Part shown: one piece after another, positions 24,376 through 37,517 of the stretch
Numbering within the stretch: the first letter of the stretch is position 1
Layout: each line of letters starts with the position of its first letter
Source of the DNA: Acanthopleura granulata
Lineage: Eukaryota; Mollusca; Polyplacophora; Chitonida; Chitonidae
Direction of reading: 5' to 3'
NCBI GenBank assembly: GCA_016165875.1
Contig: JABBOT010000080.1
Location: 41,043,477 to 41,107,476 of the forward strand
Length of the DNA: 64,000 bases
Translations under genes and position numbers: made by a program
The notes under the pieces: model-generated
Database searches by the model: none
What the model was told of the DNA's origin: nothing
The model's input: only the letters and a program-made list of their open reading frames with translations

Positions 24376-26270
24376 TTTCTAACTCACCTGGAGAGTGCCG
24401 TTAGTGTCGCCTTTTTAGGATGATATCCTCTGGGTGCTGTGGCCGAGAGATGCCGTCCAAGACCTGAGACTGACAATGAGACTACGGAACGGCCTTAATC
24501 AATATGTATTATTCATAAATTTCTGACGGCACGTGACTGTCCAAATATGGCAAGGAGAACACTGCATGATTAAGCTCACCTACTTACGCTATAGACCTCA
24601 TTATCCACACAATATACGGTTTCTCACAGGGAAACATTTCATACGTTGTTGTTAAAACGTGTTCTGCTTCGTCGATACTACTTGGTGATACATCGAGATA
24701 GGAAATAAGTATCAACGGAATCAACCAACAATCCCGTGTGTAGTATACATCCGAACAATGGCGCAACTTTGGTTAGTATTTCTGTGTAATGCGAAATCGT
24801 TTTCGATATAACAAATCTAACAAACCTAGACGTCATGCGTGAATGATTTAAGCGAGTTCCAGGTTGATGATCACAAGATTCATTTCCAAAACAAACAACA
24901 ACACCAGGTCCCATAAACCTTTATGGCTTTAAAAATTTAAAACAAAATTTTTAACCAAGATTTGAATCAGAGTTGAAGAGTGTTACATTTAATGGGTGAT
25001 TAAACTTCAAATAAGTGTGTGGTTGTGTTAAAAGCATTATAACCGTAGGCAAGTAGCGCACAATTCAGCCCATTTCGTGCATTTTATGTCTGTTTGACAT
25101 TTGAGACTACGCGTGGACTATAAGGCTGTTTCAAGTCGAAAACTGTAAAAAAAAACACAGAAAAAAATTAGAACTGAGTTCTGCACTGGGTTGTCGCCGA
25201 AGTCTGTAATATGAAGAGATCGACATGAATGACCATGTGCTTTTGTTCGTCTACCGTATGAAGCGTTCTGCTCTAGGGCAATTATGCGCAACTGGAAACC
25301 GCTATCTGGCTTATTAAAGTCAACAAAGATAGCCTAACATTTTCTACAAGTCACATGATGCAGTAGGACTTTTACCTTTAGCAACAACAGAGTTCGAACT
25401 CGAAACTCCCCTATTTTACGACCTCAAATATGGCAGAAATAATTAGTGACCTTGCTAAGTTAAATTTCTGATTTGCTGTGGAGAAGATTGTAAGCTACAA
25501 GTGGTGTTATGGCATAGTAACACGCAAATGTTTGAAGAGTTATACACACGTCTCAGTTAAAGTTGACAATTCACTGCGTAAATCGTGAAAAACAAATCAA
25601 TACACTTGGTTTTCCTTACAAGAAAACGGAATTACACAAAAATGAAGCAGCAGAAGTATCTGCATGTATATGACATTTGGACGGGTTTACAGGAAGTCTG
25701 CAAGTCATGTTTATCATGCTATAACAGTGAAACTGTCTGTGATTCTAAACTGGCTTCTTGCCCTCTAAAACGTCCGGCGCAGCCGTTCCCACTCATGTTT
25801 AGTGAGATGTCTACTCTATTCGTGCTCGAGTTTTCTCCCTTTGTTTGGCGTGCAGAGATGTCTGTCAGCCATCTCTTTTGCTGCTCAAAGATAATAGTTC
25901 GCATTTAAAGACGCACATTGAAGACAATGGCATTTTTGAAGAATGTAGACGACTATAATTAAATTAAACATAACGCCGTGCGCTTTCAAATTTCGAGAGC
26001 GTCTGTGCGCGATTTTTGGTTCGAAAGGTTTAAAATCGCATTCCACGTGGCACCTGCCATATTTTACAAGGGTTGCGATTGGACTCAACGTGTAGGCGGA
26101 TAACTTGTCTGTTAGTAAGGGAGGCTGTAAAACAGTGACGTCAGTGACATCAATTATGTAATTCGGAGGCTCTCAATATAGGAATAAGTAATGGAGTACG
26201 GATCTGAGTCAGAGGGTCGTCTGAAATTTCATGTGGGATAACGAAGGTCGCGAAGGTGGGATATTTGTAA
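24376..26270. other. No gene recognised
   Basis: Several ORFs of 60-107 codons on both strands have no family signature. No repeats could be supported. Confidence 0.3.
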
Positions 26271-26395
26271 TTGGATTTGTGGACAAGAGTACTTTGGTTT
26301 GTGAACGGGAGTACTGTGGTTTGGGGATAGGAGTATATTGGTTTGGGGACAGGAATGAGTGGGTTTAGACATAAGAGTGAGAGAGTTTAGGAACT
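26271..26395 (+). repeat. Short degenerate tandem repeat, ~24-bp unit
   Basis: About five copies of ttggtttg(t/g)g(g/a)acaggagta drift away at the 3' end. The minus-strand ORF across it is made of the repeat and is not a gene. Confidence 0.65.
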
Positions 26396-27167
26396 GAAGG
26401 TAATGAGTTAAAACAAGGAAAACGCATTCCCTATTGGGATTAGGACACATGCAGAAGAACCCTAAAATAAACATTATGGTTTTAGGGAGAGTGTTGTGCC
26501 AGTGCAAAAAAAATCGTGTTTAAGGCCTATTTCATATCCCTTAAAAATCTAACATTTTATGCAAATTTATCGTTAATGGTCAGATAATTTCTGAAATGAC
26601 GTCATCAATGAATTCAGTGGGAATTCGATACCAGCTCGGCGCCTTCACGAGGGCTCAGGGCTCTTCCCACAACAGTTGGGGTTGTTTTGAGAGTTATCTC
26701 TCGAGGATGTCACGACAAAAGGCTACTAAATGTCCGGGCTGACAACTGGATCGGGAGGAAAACTGTATTTACGGCCATTTTACGCGCAACAATCAAAACT
26801 GAGAATCTTTGTGTGTTTTCATGTGTCAGGACACCTACTGACTTAGGCGTTAAAAAATAAAAACCAAAAATTCACGTGTCCTTTAAAGAGAGACATATCC
26901 TTGGTGCTCTCCAGGGTTATAGTAAGGCAAGTTTGGGTTTATGGGAGCCGTAACTTTCCTTGGTACCTCGCGCTATTATTTTCTTGAAACAACTTTTTTC
27001 CATTTTTTTCCAATTACTGTAAATATGAAATTCATATCAATTCATTCGCCCAAAAGGATACCCGTACGGTTGCCAAACGTCGCGGTCAGGGTGAAGTATA
27101 TAGGCCTAACGATATGTACCATGGCTTTTTTCTTTTTTTCTTTTTTTCTTTTTTTTTTTTTTTTGTT
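26396..27167. other. No gene recognised; T-rich tract
   Basis: A T-rich microsatellite-like tract (TTTTTTC units, then T) lies at 27125-27164, immediately before the GPCR pseudogene fragment. Nothing else was found. Confidence 0.4.
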
Positions 27168-27425
27168 CGATGAAAGGCATTAAAGGTTTGGTAGATCGTA
27201 CTTCTAAAAGAGCGTGTGGTGGGAAGATAGTTTATTACAAATACAGATCACAGATGACCATACTGATCGTATAGATGTTTGAGCTCGATTTCAGGAAGTC
27301 ATTTCAGAAAACAGACAATGTCATCGCGTTTCCAATCAATGCCAACCTAACTACTGCTGGGAAATTCCTGTAATGAAGTATTGGACTTAGGTTAATGTGA
27401 TCTTCCATGGCAATACTCTATCACT
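27168..27425 (-). pseudogene. Decayed partial copy of the 1974-3287 GPCR (TM1-TM2)
   Basis: This aligns colinearly with 2722-2996 of the intact gene over about 255 bp, with shared blocks such as tagatgtttga, agaacagacaat-type, atcgcgtt(c/t)ccaatcaatgcc and cctgtaatgaagtattgg. It covers the region encoding TM1, TM2 and part of the loop to TM3. Small deletions, including loss of five bases before cctgtaatg, break the frame. The homology ends on both sides, so only this fragment survives. It lies 24 kb from the intact gene on the same strand. Confidence 0.88.
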
Positions 27426-27638
27426 GTACATTTTCATAACCTGACTGAGGAATTATGATAATAATGATAAATGTGCATCCATTTGCTAACAAAAATTTAT
27501 TGCGGGATATTGGTAGTAATAAGTGGCCAATGACGCTGGCCTTTCGCTCAGTCCTAAGGTTTGTGTCTTCCACCCATGTGTTGTTCATATCGTTACGTCA
27601 CGTATGCGAAAGTTCCTAAATCACTTACCAAAGGTCTG

Positions 27639-28247
27639 TTATCTTACGCTCCTGTTTCCTCCTCCCATAAAACTGGTCTGCATCGTACGGCGTTGAGCAA
27701 AAATCAAATCAACAAAAAGCTGTTTTGGTGAGTGTTTATTTACCTCTGTTATCGATTTTTTCTCCTTCAACATTTCTACTAAAATTAATATGTGTAAAAA
27801 TATAGAGGTCAAAACAAACATTTGCATACCAATCGTCAACTGTAACGGACCTTTCGAATCATTAATCACCGAATCAATTTTCAAACCAGTGCTCAACACA
27901 AACCACCAAGGAACAAAGAAAGTATAAGAAATAAGAACGGATTTGATCGTGTAAAGAGACCAGTCGACAGCTTTTGGTGATATCAGAAAGACGCAAAGAA
28001 TATCCAGTTTGAATAAATTTAATCACCGTCTAAATCTTGAACCTCTCTGTTCATGGGTTGTCCTAAATATGTACCTTAGTGGCGCTTTGATTGCAACTGG
28101 TCGTGTATGTATATTCAACGGAGCGATTTCATTCATCACGATGAATATAAGGTTCGTTATAGCCCTGGGTCGACATGGCGAAATTAGACACAAGTATGGA
28201 GCAGTGTGCCAGAGATACTGGACAACCCATCCATATTTACTGACCAA
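27639..28247 (-). other. Doubtful membrane-protein-like ORF with one in-frame stop
   Basis: A minus-strand frame is open for about 200 codons from 28247 down to 27639 apart from one TGA at about 28022. The part below the stop is hydrophobic, with three likely membrane-spanning stretches (around KLDILCVFLISP, SVLISYTFFVPWWFVL and MQMFVLTSIFLHILILV). I do not recognise a family. It could be an exon of an old gene, a pseudogene or chance; AT-rich DNA easily yields hydrophobic frames. The plus ORF 28009-28332 overlaps it. Confidence 0.25.
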
Positions 28248-28407
28248 TTGTAAAATTCACTGTAAAATTTACGTACATAAAATGAAAGCGATTGGTGGAA
28301 CGTCAGTGGCTTACTTGTTTTTGTTGAAATAATTTTTGACGTTGATTGAAATAATTACACATACACAAGGATACGTGCCCACCACATGTGCTGAACCCTT
28401 CGATATA

Positions 28408-28562
28408 TTGATTTATTTATTTATTTGATTAGTGTTTTACGCCATACCCAAGAATATTTGACGGTCAGCGTTAAGGTGTGAAGAAACCCAAGATCATCCG
28501 CAGGTTGCTGGCGGACCTACCCACGTACTTCCGGAGAGGAAGCCAGTGTGAGTTGGACTTAA
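28408..28562 (-). mobile_element. SINE family I, head missing
   Basis: A tail of ATTT units is followed by attagtgttttacgcc and the core blocks atccgcaggttgctggcgg, acccacgtac and ggagaggaagccag. It stops where the tRNA-like head should begin. Confidence 0.85.
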
Positions 28563-29152
28563 CCCCTTTTCTGGAGATCAAAAGAACCATGCTCATATAT
28601 CTTGAGAGTACTTTATAATGACACATGGCTGCTCTCACAAATTAACCATCAAATCAAGGAAAAACAGGGAGCTGCACATGAACAATTGCTGTATGAAGTG
28701 TTTTGTGTATAGACGCGCTGTTTCTTGTATGTACCTTCTGGTATATCAGTGGTTGCTTTCTTGCTTGACCTCCATGCTTCTTTGCTCTGTTCTGCATGCA
28801 AAGCACACCTGACACTTGAAGCCGCTTCTCACAGCAGAACAATAAACGGGAAATGGGAATTCATTCATTCATCTTTGATGTGCGCGTTTTCATTGTGACA
28901 GCATTGACAGTTTGGAGGAGGTTTTTGATGAAGCCGTGCTAGACTGCCAGAGTTGTCTAAGTTGTGTTCAGATGTTGCACTGATATTCGTACCAAGGTCT
29001 CCGCTGTGGTGAAACACAGCAATGCTATGACAGATTAGTTCACCGTATGTCTTCTAGAAATAGATGGGTTTCAATTCTTATTTCTGCTTTTCGTTAGTGC
29101 ATTAGCAAAACAAGACACAGAGCTGACATTTATTCATATATGTGCAGTACCA

Positions 29153-29290
29153 ATTCTTTCTTGATAAGAGTTTTACATTGTACTCAAGAATATTTCACTC
29201 ATATAACGTCGGGCAGGTCTATGAGTGCAAGCAAAGTACTGGCAAAGTTCCTGGAAAATTATACCCGCAGCCATGCAGAAAAGCGAGGAC
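29153..29290 (-). mobile_element. SINE family I fragment, diverged
   Basis: Actcaagaatatttcactcat is conserved, followed by a decayed core. Old copy. Confidence 0.5.
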
Positions 29291-29699
29291 AGGGATCGAG
29301 CAGGTCATCAAGATACATGACATTCTAGCGCTCAGATGATCTGACAAGTTACAATTTCACATATCAAGAAGTTAATAGCCACACAAAGCCTCTCACGGAC
29401 AATTTTGTACAAAAATTTACCGGTTATTTTTCTTTTCTAATTTTTTTTTCATCATTTATACTATCTTCTTTAAACGCCCGAAACTAGTGACGCACAATTC
29501 TTGTATGGGATTTAAAATCATACAGTGGGTTAAGAGCCAATGGGTGAAAGCAGACTAAGTCCGCCTAGGCCCCAGATTCAATATTTAATGATATTTGTGT
29601 AATCTTCACATTAAGACCGTTATTCAAACCTCTTACTCAGCTAGAAATGTTCATGTATAGCCTAAATCCTCTTGGGTTCAGGTATTATCAGAGGTTTAT

Positions 29700-29835
29700 A
29701 ATTGATTTATTTGATTGTTGTTTAACGACTTAAATTTTTCACTCAAACGATGTCCGTGAGATTTTGGGAGGAAGGACCGGACTGCCAGGCGTAAACCACC
29801 TGTACTTTCTCACATGTGGCAGACAGATATACACA
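29700..29835 (-). mobile_element. SINE family II copy
   Basis: This reads as the reverse complement of the family II consensus inferred from 34185-34356 and 62200-62390: tttgattgttgtttaacg, atttttcactcaaacg, gggaggaaggaccgg, gcgtaaaccacc. Confidence 0.6.
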
Positions 29836-29884
29836 CCCCACTGCATATCACCTCCGTGTTCAAGTGTTATTTTGTGTATCGATA

Positions 29885-30085
29885 TCACTTGTAGGCATCG
29901 AGATAGCGAGGTGTCAATGTAGTGAACTAGGGAATGAGGTAGAGAAACAAGGTAGAGAAAAAAGGTAGTGGAGAAGCGAGGTAGAGAGGTAGACAATCAG
30001 CGAGATGCGGAGATAGCCAGCAGGAGCGGTAACGAGGTAGCCAAGCGAGGCGGTAGGGTAGCGAGGTAACGAGGCAACGAAAGGT
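29885..30085. repeat. Purine-rich low-complexity repeat (GAGGTAGCGA type)
   Basis: Irregular copies of gaggtag(a/c)ga and agcgagg cover about 200 bp with strong purine bias on the plus strand. The minus ORFs here are products of the low complexity. Confidence 0.8.
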
Positions 30086-31721
30086 CCTCTATCGTCTTCC
30101 ATGGACTTGTTTATCCAAGCACTAGAAATGTGCGGGATGGAATTTAAATATTTGGCCCGTAACTTGAAATGTAAGAGAAGAAATAAGAAGAAACCTGGTG
30201 AGAAGCCCATGTGCTAGTGGATTCTAAACAGGATGAATTGTTGTGAAAGTCTATTTCCCTTTATATACATAGAGACTGCAGTTTTCGGACTGTGTTGTTG
30301 TGTTTATTTTTTGAATAATACAGAATAGTCATACTTCGACCTGCAGGTGGCTTTGGCTAGAACAAAGTATATCACAATATGTGACATTTTGCTCCATTTC
30401 ATTACAAAACGTGGTTTTCACGGGTGGTTTTCCATCTATGCTGATATACAGTATGCATATTTAAAATTTCCTATTGGTGTACACTAGCTCAGTGCAATGT
30501 TTCCCCTAAATCAAAGATGATAAGTGTTCCAAACAGATGTAGTTAGTTTGACTGCGGTTGTTTGGCAAGAAATTTGTTCAAGGAAATGGTAGGGAAAATT
30601 GATAATCTTTCATCATAGGGAGACCTAGATTCAAATGTCCAGGAGTTGGCTCTCGCGTTTCTTGACACATGTTCTTGGTTACAATTCAGGCGCTTACAAT
30701 CAGGGCTACGCGCCAACTCGGCTGGGCATAGAATTTAACCATCATGAAGCCGATTATTTTATCGGGTTAGAATAATCAATTTATATTTTTTATCTGAACA
30801 GTTTAGGTAACTGGCTCAGTGGCTGGTTGGAATACGGACATATGAAGTTCGCCTATCTCTCTTGACGAAGAAAATAATGAAGCGTGGAAATATTGACTAA
30901 TATGTTACAAGCTGTAATATTTTCGAAGTAACCTTCTCCAATATCATGCCAAAATAATCTGTGAGTCTTCCCGATGATATCTAATGAAGATACGGTAAAT
31001 TTATTCAATATATTATCCCATGCATAAACTGAATTTATTCATGTTTCCAGCCTTTAAGTTATGTACCGGTGTGCTCATTTGTGTGCTCGGGTATTGTCGA
31101 CTTAACCGCTATTATCAGAGAACGAATATGTGCAGGCCTACATGTTCTTAATGGTTTTCGAATGATATACGTATGTCGGACTTGACAGTTAGAAGGTACA
31201 TGTATATGACTGGAGCATATCAGAGAGATCTAATTTATAACCAAGATTTGCAAGTGAATCAGAGAGATCCGAGGAGAAAATCCGTTTATGCCAATGATGA
31301 GTTATTCAACGTCCCTTACAAAGGGCATCACGGGTTAATAAAGATGTTTTAGAATATCCATTAATGATCATGCACATTGACCACAACATATATGGTATAG
31401 GCTTACAAACAATGCATGTGGTATTTCAATTTAGGATGCGACCAAGGGCCCGGAAAGCATTATAGGCTTTGCGACTTTAAACATCTCATCTCGCTTTGCT
31501 TCTGAAACAGGTTAGTTATAACTGTGTTCATTCTGTCTTGCAAGTTTCGTGAACATTCAAAACTGATTTTTTTTAAGGGGCAGCACTTGGCGCATAATGT
31601 ATGATAATACATATTATGTAAACATTATTTTATCATTACGTCTATAATCTTACACAAAAATTGTATGTTCAAAACTGATCTGGGAAAGGCGCACATGTAC
31701 ATTTCCCCGCTTTCACCGCTT
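30086..31721. other. No feature recognised
   Basis: No ORF of note on either strand and no repeat I can support. Confidence 0.3.
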
Positions 31722-31795
31722 AATATTTATTGGTGTTTTACGCCGTATATAAGAATATTTCACTTATACGACGGCCAACCCATGACCATCCAGAG
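31722..31795 (-). mobile_element. SINE family I fragment
   Basis: Attggtgttttacgccgtat and aagaatatttcacttatacg match the 3' portion of the family I consensus. Confidence 0.75.
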
Positions 31796-31959
31796 CTAGG
31801 ATGCAACTGCTTATAGTGGAATCTTGGTGACAAGTAATAATCGATCGACGACGTTCTTGGTCAAGTTTGCCCAATCTGACGCAATAACATTGTGAACAAA
31901 CATGCACCCATTAAATACAGGAAAATCGAAAGATACAAACAGCCTTAATAGTACTGTGA

Positions 31960-34173
31960 GCGCATTAGACTAGCTCATAAAATGAGGGATATGTATCACA
32001 AAAAACGCAATCTGGAAAAGTACAGATTTTGGAGAAATAAAACTAAGGTACTCATAGATCATAGACAAACCAAAAGAAGTAGAGATCTCAGTGGCAAACA
32101 AAACGTCCTCCAAAACCCTTTGGAAATTGTTGTAAAACTTTGGTTACCACTTTTCCAAGACCTTATTTCCTAACATTCTGGGGAATGATACCAGCCAGGA
32201 GCAAACAACAAACCCCAAAAGATTGCCAACATGTTAAATGAAAAAATTATAACTGTGGCTGATTTAGTATCACCACAATCCTGTGTGTCAACAGGAAACC
32301 TGACCAAATGAGAAAGCTGCATTCATATATAAGATAGGTAACCAAACTCTTGAGCCTGCATCTATGACCCAGGCGGAGATTTATAAAAGTTTGGTTGAAC
32401 TGGATGTGAAAAAATCCACTGGGCTCGATGGGGATGGGCCTAGACCTCTAAAGCTAACTGTGACCTTCATTAACCTAAATTTTTAATCATTCTATTGGAA
32501 CAGGAAATTTTCCTGAGGAATTCAGTTATGCTTCTGTAACTCCTGTTTACAAAAGTGGCCCAAAGGCATTCCCGATTTCCATCTTACTGACCGTCTCAAA
32601 GATTTTAAAAAGACACATTGCTAACCAACTGTGGTCTTTTCTGAGTGAACATGATCTGATGCATGAACTTCAGTCAGGTTTCAGAGAGAAACGCTCCTGT
32701 CATACTACTCTTAGTAAAACTACTGACAACTGGGTTAACAACTAGATAGACCAGGTACAGATGTCAGGAGTAGCTTTTAAAGACCTGCGAAAAGCATTTG
32801 ACTTAGGTAATCATGATTTTTTGCTTCAAAAGCTTGCTTGTTACGATGTAACCTGGATAAGTTTGTCCTGCTTCTACAGCTATCTGGCCTGCAGAAAGCA
32901 AACAGTGTGTCTAGGTAATGTACACGCTGCACATCGGGGCATTAAATGTGGAGTACCCCAGGGACGGCCTTCCCCTACAGATAACGAAATACGTAACAGA
33001 TTTGTTTGGTGATAATATCACGATTTCTGCTTCTGGTAAAACATTACATGAGGTGGAGAATGCCCTGAATGAAGAAGGCCATAATGTTCACAAATGGTGC
33101 TCAGAAAACAACATGGTAATAAATACCAAAAAGAAAAAATGCATGAAAATCGGCTCTTGGCAGAATTTAGCCAAGTTTAGCCAGAAAATTGATCTAAAAA
33201 TTGATGGAAACAATACTGAAAATATTACTAAAGCTAGACTCCTTGGTGTCTCTACTGACGCCACCCTGACATGAGATAAACATATCCAAAACTTGCGTGG
33301 ACAGATATCATCCAAGGCCACACTCTTACAAAGAATAAAGAAATATCTAGCGTTTGACGCTAGGCTGCTATTTTACGATGCATACACTCTTCCTCTGTTG
33401 TATTACTACTCCACTGTTTGGGGCTCTGCTTGTAAAGAGTTACTTGACAGCGTCTCACGACTACAGAAACGTGCAGCACGCGTGATTCTTGATGCTCTGT
33501 ATACCACACCAAGCAGCGAGATGTTTAAAAAAATTGAAATGGATAACAATACATGAATGCACTGAATACCAAAAGACGGTATTAGTGTTCAAATGTTTGA
33601 ATGATTTCCCGCCACCATGTTTATCAATTCTGTTTGTCTCAACAGTTTCAGTTTACCAAAAATCACTTAGATCAACTTGTTCAAACAATATTTTAATGCC
33701 TAAGCTTAACAAAGAAATGTTTAAGCATTATTTCTTAAAAGAAAGCAAAACCGTTTCTCAGGTGTGACCATCTGAAACAAATTGTGCATATCTGTCAAAA
33801 AAATCATCTGATTTATTCTAATTTACAAGATACTTAGAAGCCCACATTTTCTCCAACACTTCTCTATCCAACTAAAACCAGTTTTGATCTTGCTACTCAC
33901 ATGAACTATCACGTGCTGAGGATTTGATGAGACGTGTACATAGAAGCACATATAGCTCTCTGTTTAAATTGTACTTTTAAACGATAGTCTTTTTTCGTTG
34001 TCACATTCATCATTGTTTCTCCTTATATAGTATAGTTTATAGGTAATGGTTTAGGTTGTAGATCTTAGATAGGGGATTGTATGCGTGTGTGAATGGGGTT
34101 GGTCTGAGGAGCTAAAGGAAGATTGGTTCGATAAACCACCTCGTTAAATAAAGTATTATAATTATTTATTATT
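31960..34173 (+). mobile_element. 5'-truncated dead non-LTR retrotransposon (Jockey/CR1-like)
   Basis: Remnants run from the endonuclease-RT linker (31982-32173, HKKRNLEKYRFWRNK) through the reverse transcriptase: TPVYKSGP near 32537, LQSGFREKRSCHTTL near 32669, FKDLRKAFDL near 32778 and GVPQG near 32950. The segment between GVPQG and the active site is deleted, and the FADD box reads FGDN near 33002. The C-terminal part (ARLLGVSTDATLT near 33233; LPLLYYYSTVWGSAC near 33390; SRLQKRAARVIL near 33457) continues through frameshifts to 33767. The 3' non-coding region ends in AT-rich ATT repeats near 34173. It differs in sequence from the 6.4-9.6 kb element. Non-functional. Confidence 0.88.
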
Positions 34174-34184
34174 ATGGTGTGTAT

Positions 34185-34356
34185 ATCTGTGTTCGGGTAC
34201 GTCACATGTGGGAAAGGTTGTCGGTAAATTGCCAAAAGCCGTTGGTTTACGCCAGGCCGGCACTGCGGTTCCCTTCACCCATAACAGTGACCGCCATGGT
34301 ATAAATGAAAAATTCTGGAGTGTGGCGTCAAACAACAATGAAATAAGTAAATGAAA
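34185..34356 (+). mobile_element. SINE family II copy
   Basis: Blocks: cgtcacatgtgggaaaggtt, gttggtttacgcc, ggttcccttcacccata, gtgaccgccatggtataa, atgaaaaattctggagtgtggc and an AATAAGTAAAT tail. It sits directly after the end of the non-LTR element. Confidence 0.7.
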
Positions 34357-35865
34357 TGTGTCATTTGTACTGGTACATGCCGGAGTAAACATATGATGTC
34401 AACAAAAATACTTACCCAGTGAATTTCCTCAGGAGTCTATCCTGCACAGTAGCTTGCTCAGAATATTGTTTACGACACAAGGTGAAGCCAGGATCGGGAG
34501 CATAAAATGTCATTACTCGCTATTTTTATAAACCCACACCTCGAGATACATCGCACGACTCGAATCTGCATGCTAATTACCATACACTGCTCGAACAATC
34601 CTGGTAAGTAACAGCACGGCCATTAACAAACCAAGATAAACTTCAAAGACCGAAATTCGTAGGAAACTTTTTCCCATCATCGGTGCGTACATAGAATCAC
34701 GATAGCCTGTAACTTTTAATGATGTTAGAAATTCAATATCGATTCTTATTTCCCCCTGTTATTATCAAAAATTGAATCCAGTCCTGACTTTCGTCTACTG
34801 AACCGTGTTGTGCATTTGCCGGCAAACGTGTCATCGTTCATGTAAAAACCAAGAATATCAGACGGTGTGCGTTTGGTGGCGTGTTTAGACTATATCTCAG
34901 TGAAAAGCTTTCGGGGCAAAAATAAATAAATAAAAAAAGAAACAAATTTAAGACTATTTCTTAATCCCACGTGTGGAAAGCTGCAAACTAAAGAATGAAT
35001 GAATGATTATGGCTTAACGCCACATCGGCAAACTAAAGAATACTGCCTGGACTGCGTTAAATTCTGAAATAAGATAATTTTACGACCAATCGAATATAGG
35101 CTTCTGGGGAAATATTTCTTAAACACATGAAGTATTGTTTCTAAAGCATGTCAGTTAACAGGCCTACCATGATTTTTGCCCAATATTCAATACGGTTTCA
35201 GAAAATGAGAGGGCATGCTGATGGGGTTACACAGAGATAGAATACGGTAGGCCTAACCACTATTCTTTTTGAATTCCATGTGATCGTAAGACATTAAAGA
35301 GACTGCACTAAATTCAGGTTGCTTTCTGAGGGAAGACGCCTCGCTAGCTTGTAGGCCTATCGGGAAGCGCCGACTGTGCACTTTGCGTACACCATGGAGG
35401 TAAAGCCTATTTTACCTGCATGGCTACACAAAGCAGAAATCTAGGTCATACGTGTTAAGGGCGTTTGCATTTTAGTATGCTAATGGGTTAAAATGGGCAA
35501 TGGCGCTAAACATGCATAGACAAGTTGAAATTTGAAACACAGAACCTGTTTGTCTGCGGGGAAATATGGCTCAGTACAGGTAAAACAGATACAATGAAAT
35601 ACTTGTAAATATTGTTATGTTGTGCAAAATGCTCACATCGGGTACTTTCTTCCATTGTATCGGTGTTTAACATTGTAAACGGCTAAGATACATGTTATCG
35701 TGTGCAAGTGAACAACAACAACATGGAATAAACGTCAAGTCTCAGCTACCGTAATCGATGAAAGGTGTCACAAATGACTGCTTGTCAGTTCATGCCAAAC
35801 ATGAGATATCATCGAAAAGATTAATTACCGACGCAAACTGCCATTCACATTGTGCATTTGTTATA
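34357..35865. other. No gene recognised
   Basis: A scrap of the third dispersed repeat (GAATGAATGATT, then taacgccacatcggcaa) lies at 34993-35030. Otherwise nothing is supported. Confidence 0.3.
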
Positions 35866-36320
35866 AACCGAATCGGCATTAGAGCTGTCTCGCGAGATTA
35901 ACGCAGGTTGGGCGAGACATGGGTGTATGTTCTCGCAGACTAAAGCAAACTAATGTAAAAAAGACGTGATTTCCGGTAGTCGCTACAGAATACACATCTG
36001 ACAGACACAATTCCGTGACCCCTTTTCAGTCAATTTTTCTTCGTTATTTTTCTGCACTTTGCTTTCATAAAACATAGATGAATTGAGTGTTCAGCGTAAG
36101 GCGAGATCGATTGCTCTTCGGTCTTAAGTTCAATCAAACTTCCCTGCATCAGATTGTTGCCGTTGAGCTCAACAACTACAACAACAACATTCTGCAGTAT
36201 AGCAAGTACCAAAAATCAAGTCGTTTTAGCGTTAGTTTGCATTAGTTTGCAAGAGCACCCACCCATGTCTCGCCCAAACAGCGTTAATCTCACGAGACGA
36301 CTCCAATGCTGATTCGGCTT
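35866..36320. mobile_element. 455-bp inverted-repeat element, ~85-bp arms
   Basis: Left arm 35866-35954 and right arm 36240-36320 (reverse complement) share ccgaatc(g/a)gcatt, gagattaacgc and gggcgagacatgggtg, then (c/g)caaactaatg. The 285-bp interior carries no transposase. It is a MITE-like or foldback element. Confidence 0.8.
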
Positions 36321-37517
36321 ACTCTCAGTCAAGATATCGGGATATGCATTAACGAAACCCGTTTTGGTAAGCCACCTCTCCCTAGCCTGAGGTGGTTCAG
36401 GTACTGGAATTTTCATTAGATCTGTCATACATGTGTACTCTACAATAGCCAATGGACCAATTTCATATATCTTTGAACGCCTTTTCTTAAGGACCAGTTA
36501 TCCAACTCTCACCATTGTTATCCAGACTGAAGGTGCTGTCATGGATTCAACTGTCATTTCTTGACCCAGTCACCCAGGAACTTAAAACTTACTGGTCATC
36601 AAGATTAATATATGGGGAAAGTTTGGCAACTTTTGGCAACTCTGCAAATAACTGGTATAACTGAAAAGATAACAGAATTATAAAACTCTCAACATACTTT
36701 TTGTGGCCACACAGTTCCATTCATATCCTCACCTCCAACAGGGGTGAGAATGTACCTGAAACATTCCACAAAACTTCCTCTATGCAGAGCAGCAGATCTC
36801 ACCTCTGGAAGTAACAGAATGTTGAACACCTCTTCTCACTGGCAGCCATATCATTCCACGGAGTCATCAAAGCAACATGGCAGAAAATAGCCCTTTTTCA
36901 ATTTGCGCTCCTGAACCCAAAATGGCTCGTTTACAAACCAGTATTGCTTATTATTGTGCTGAAAAACATTGGTTTACAAGCTAACCAGTTGTCATTAGGT
37001 GTAGGATACCCTCAGTTCACGTTAGACTTCGATAAAGATTGTAAACATAGTGCACCATGTGACCAGAAAGGTGTGTGCTTGGAAATGGCGTTTAGTGCAG
37101 CTGTTTGGATTTTTATTTTTTGCATGAAGTGAGAGCTATTGCTGTATGAATATATTGGTAGCACTGTATAGACAGTGTCCTGAGGAATGTTTTGAGTACA
37201 TTTATATTATTGCTGGAGCGAAGGCCTGTGAAAGAGCTGTGTAGCACCTAAAGGTAAGTTGAACATGTGATAAATGTTTTTGTGTATTGCTGATATTGTT
37301 ACTGCAAAACATTCTCCAAAATCTATTGCTTATGTACTCCAAACTTCCAGGTCCTGTGTGGCCTGATTCCAGAATGACAGCAAAATCTGCAATAAGGCCT
37401 GACCGATGGCTGAAGTTTGCACAACTTGAATGATTCCCCTTTAATGTAAGCACATGTTTACCCCGTAAATGACGTCACATATATGTATAGGTTGCGTGCA
37501 ATAAAGGTCACGTAACC
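36321..37517. other. No gene recognised; possible isolated donor site
   Basis: A strong donor-like AAAG|gtaagt occurs at 37252/37253, but no exon can be supported in front of it. ORFs at 36944 and 37202 are unremarkable. Confidence 0.25.

Noticed and set aside
37190..37260. Possible first exon ending at a strong GTAAGT
   Set aside because: Only the donor is convincing; no start, no upstream support and 3.4 kb from the next candidate exon.
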